A DNA stretch of 6,224 bases from NCBI GenBank assembly GCA_013812805.1, contig JACCSV010000332.1, forward strand, positions 1-6,224, in the 5' to 3' direction. The notes under the pieces are model-generated. The model was not told the origin of the DNA. It saw only the letters and a program-made list of their open reading frames with translations, and ran no database searches. Every line of letters begins with the position of its first letter. The stretch's first letter is position 1. This stretch comes from Sphingomonas sp. (GTDB taxonomy: Bacteria > Pseudomonadota > Alphaproteobacteria > Sphingomonadales > Sphingomonadaceae). Both the position numbers and the translations under genes were made by a program. Shown here piece after piece: positions 5,667-6,224 of this stretch.

Positions 5667-6224
5667 TCACATGGCGGGGCGATCGGGATCCCCGGTGGGC
5701 TGCTGCGACATCTGGAACTGGATCTTTTGCATGTAGGGATCCATCTCCTTGCTGCTCATGAAGCGCTTAATCGCAGCGGCATAATAGGTGCGGGCTTCCT
5801 CAGCGGTTCGCTTGCCGGTGGCGACATCGTTCGCAAGGTTGATCGCAAGGAAGTTGGCACCTTCCTTGTCGCACCGGGCCGAGATCTCACCCTTTGTTCG
5901 TTCAACAATTACGCTGCCATCATAGCGCGCAAGGTCGTCGTACATTTCGACCGGCGCCTGATAGTTGATTGCCTGTTCCAGGAGGTCCGGGTGGGGCATT
6001 GGGAAGTTGTGCTGGATCGGTTCCCGAGAAACCTTCGTCCACTTCCAGGGCCCATTGTCTCTCCACATCAGCATGGAGGCGGTGACTTCCTGTGGCGGCC
6101 CGTATTTCTGCATCATATCCGTTGCCGCCATCCGAGAAGCCTCTGGCCACGCAGCAACCATCTGCTCAACCTCTTCGGTGTTCCCAGCCGCTGGCGCCGC
6201 CTGAGCAGACGCATCAGCGTTTGT
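5667..6224 (-). CDS. Conserved protein of unknown function, C-terminal part (partial)
   Basis: The frame is open from the stop at 5667 to the window edge at 6224 (185 codons), so the true start lies outside. An internal ATG at 6161 would give 164 residues, but the frame continues upstream through an Ala-rich, Asn/Gln-containing stretch (ADASAQAAPAAGN) that looks like the linker after a signal peptide or lipobox, suggesting an exported protein. The body has a WPEASRMAATDMMQKYGPP segment, two Trp-rich stretches (MWRDNGPWKWTKV), HNFPMPHPDLLEQAINY, YDGSVIVERTKGEISARCD, and a helical ANDVATGKRTAEEARTYYAA region. I recall similar unnamed proteins in proteobacteria but no assigned function. There is one cysteine (in SARCD) and no recognisable catalytic motif or membrane segment. 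GC content is about 50% in two 60-base samples, much lower than in the plus-strand operon. Confidence 0.75.
   Translation of the reverse strand, partial: TNADASAQAAPAAGNTEEVEQMVAAWPEASRMAATDMMQKYGPPQEVTASMLMWRDNGPWKWTKVSREPIQHNFPMPHPDLLEQAINYQAPVEMYDDLARYDGSVIVERTKGEISARCDKEGANFLAINLANDVATGKRTAEEARTYYAAAIKRFMSSKEMDPYMQKIQFQMSQQPTGDPDRPAM

Overview
The window comes from a GC-rich alphaproteobacterium, probably a sphingomonad (order Sphingomonadales). I infer this from the protein families, the tight ATGA-type gene overlaps and the style of the intergenic DNA; there is no rRNA or other marker gene to prove it. Five complete genes and two edge-truncated genes fill almost all of the sequence. I see no tRNA, rRNA, CRISPR array, transposase or integrase.

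Bases 1-2935 (minus strand) hold a four-gene MCE-type lipid ABC transporter operon, read from right to left. It encodes an MlaE-like permease with an N-terminal STAS domain, an MlaF-like ATPase, an MlaD-like MCE substrate-binding protein, and the start of an auxiliary lipoprotein that leaves the window at base 1. Each gene overlaps the next by 1 to 10 bases. Such systems move phospholipids or related lipids between the inner and outer membranes.

Bases 3030-5597 (plus strand) hold a divergent three-gene unit: a CDP-alcohol phosphatidyltransferase with a perfect catalytic motif and an unusual N-terminal domain, a MobA-like nucleotidyltransferase, and a HAD-IB phosphatase. The enzymes fit a logical order: activate a polar phosphate as its CDP ester, transfer it through a membrane CDP-alcohol transferase, then remove a phosphate. 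The same logic is known for di-myo-inositol-phosphate synthesis and for phosphatidylglycerophosphate/phosphatidylglycerol synthesis. The exact product cannot be read from the sequence. Only 94 bases separate this unit from the transporter operon, so a link between making a polar lipid and exporting it is the most interesting hypothesis here.

Bases 5598-5666 are a short convergent gap. It carries what looks like a degenerate copy of a dispersed intergenic repeat and a weak hairpin. Bases 5667-6224 (minus strand) hold the C-terminal part of a conserved protein of unknown function. Its GC content is near 50% in the stretches I counted by hand, against about 70% in a sampled stretch of the neighbouring plus-strand operon, so a compositional boundary lies near base 5600.
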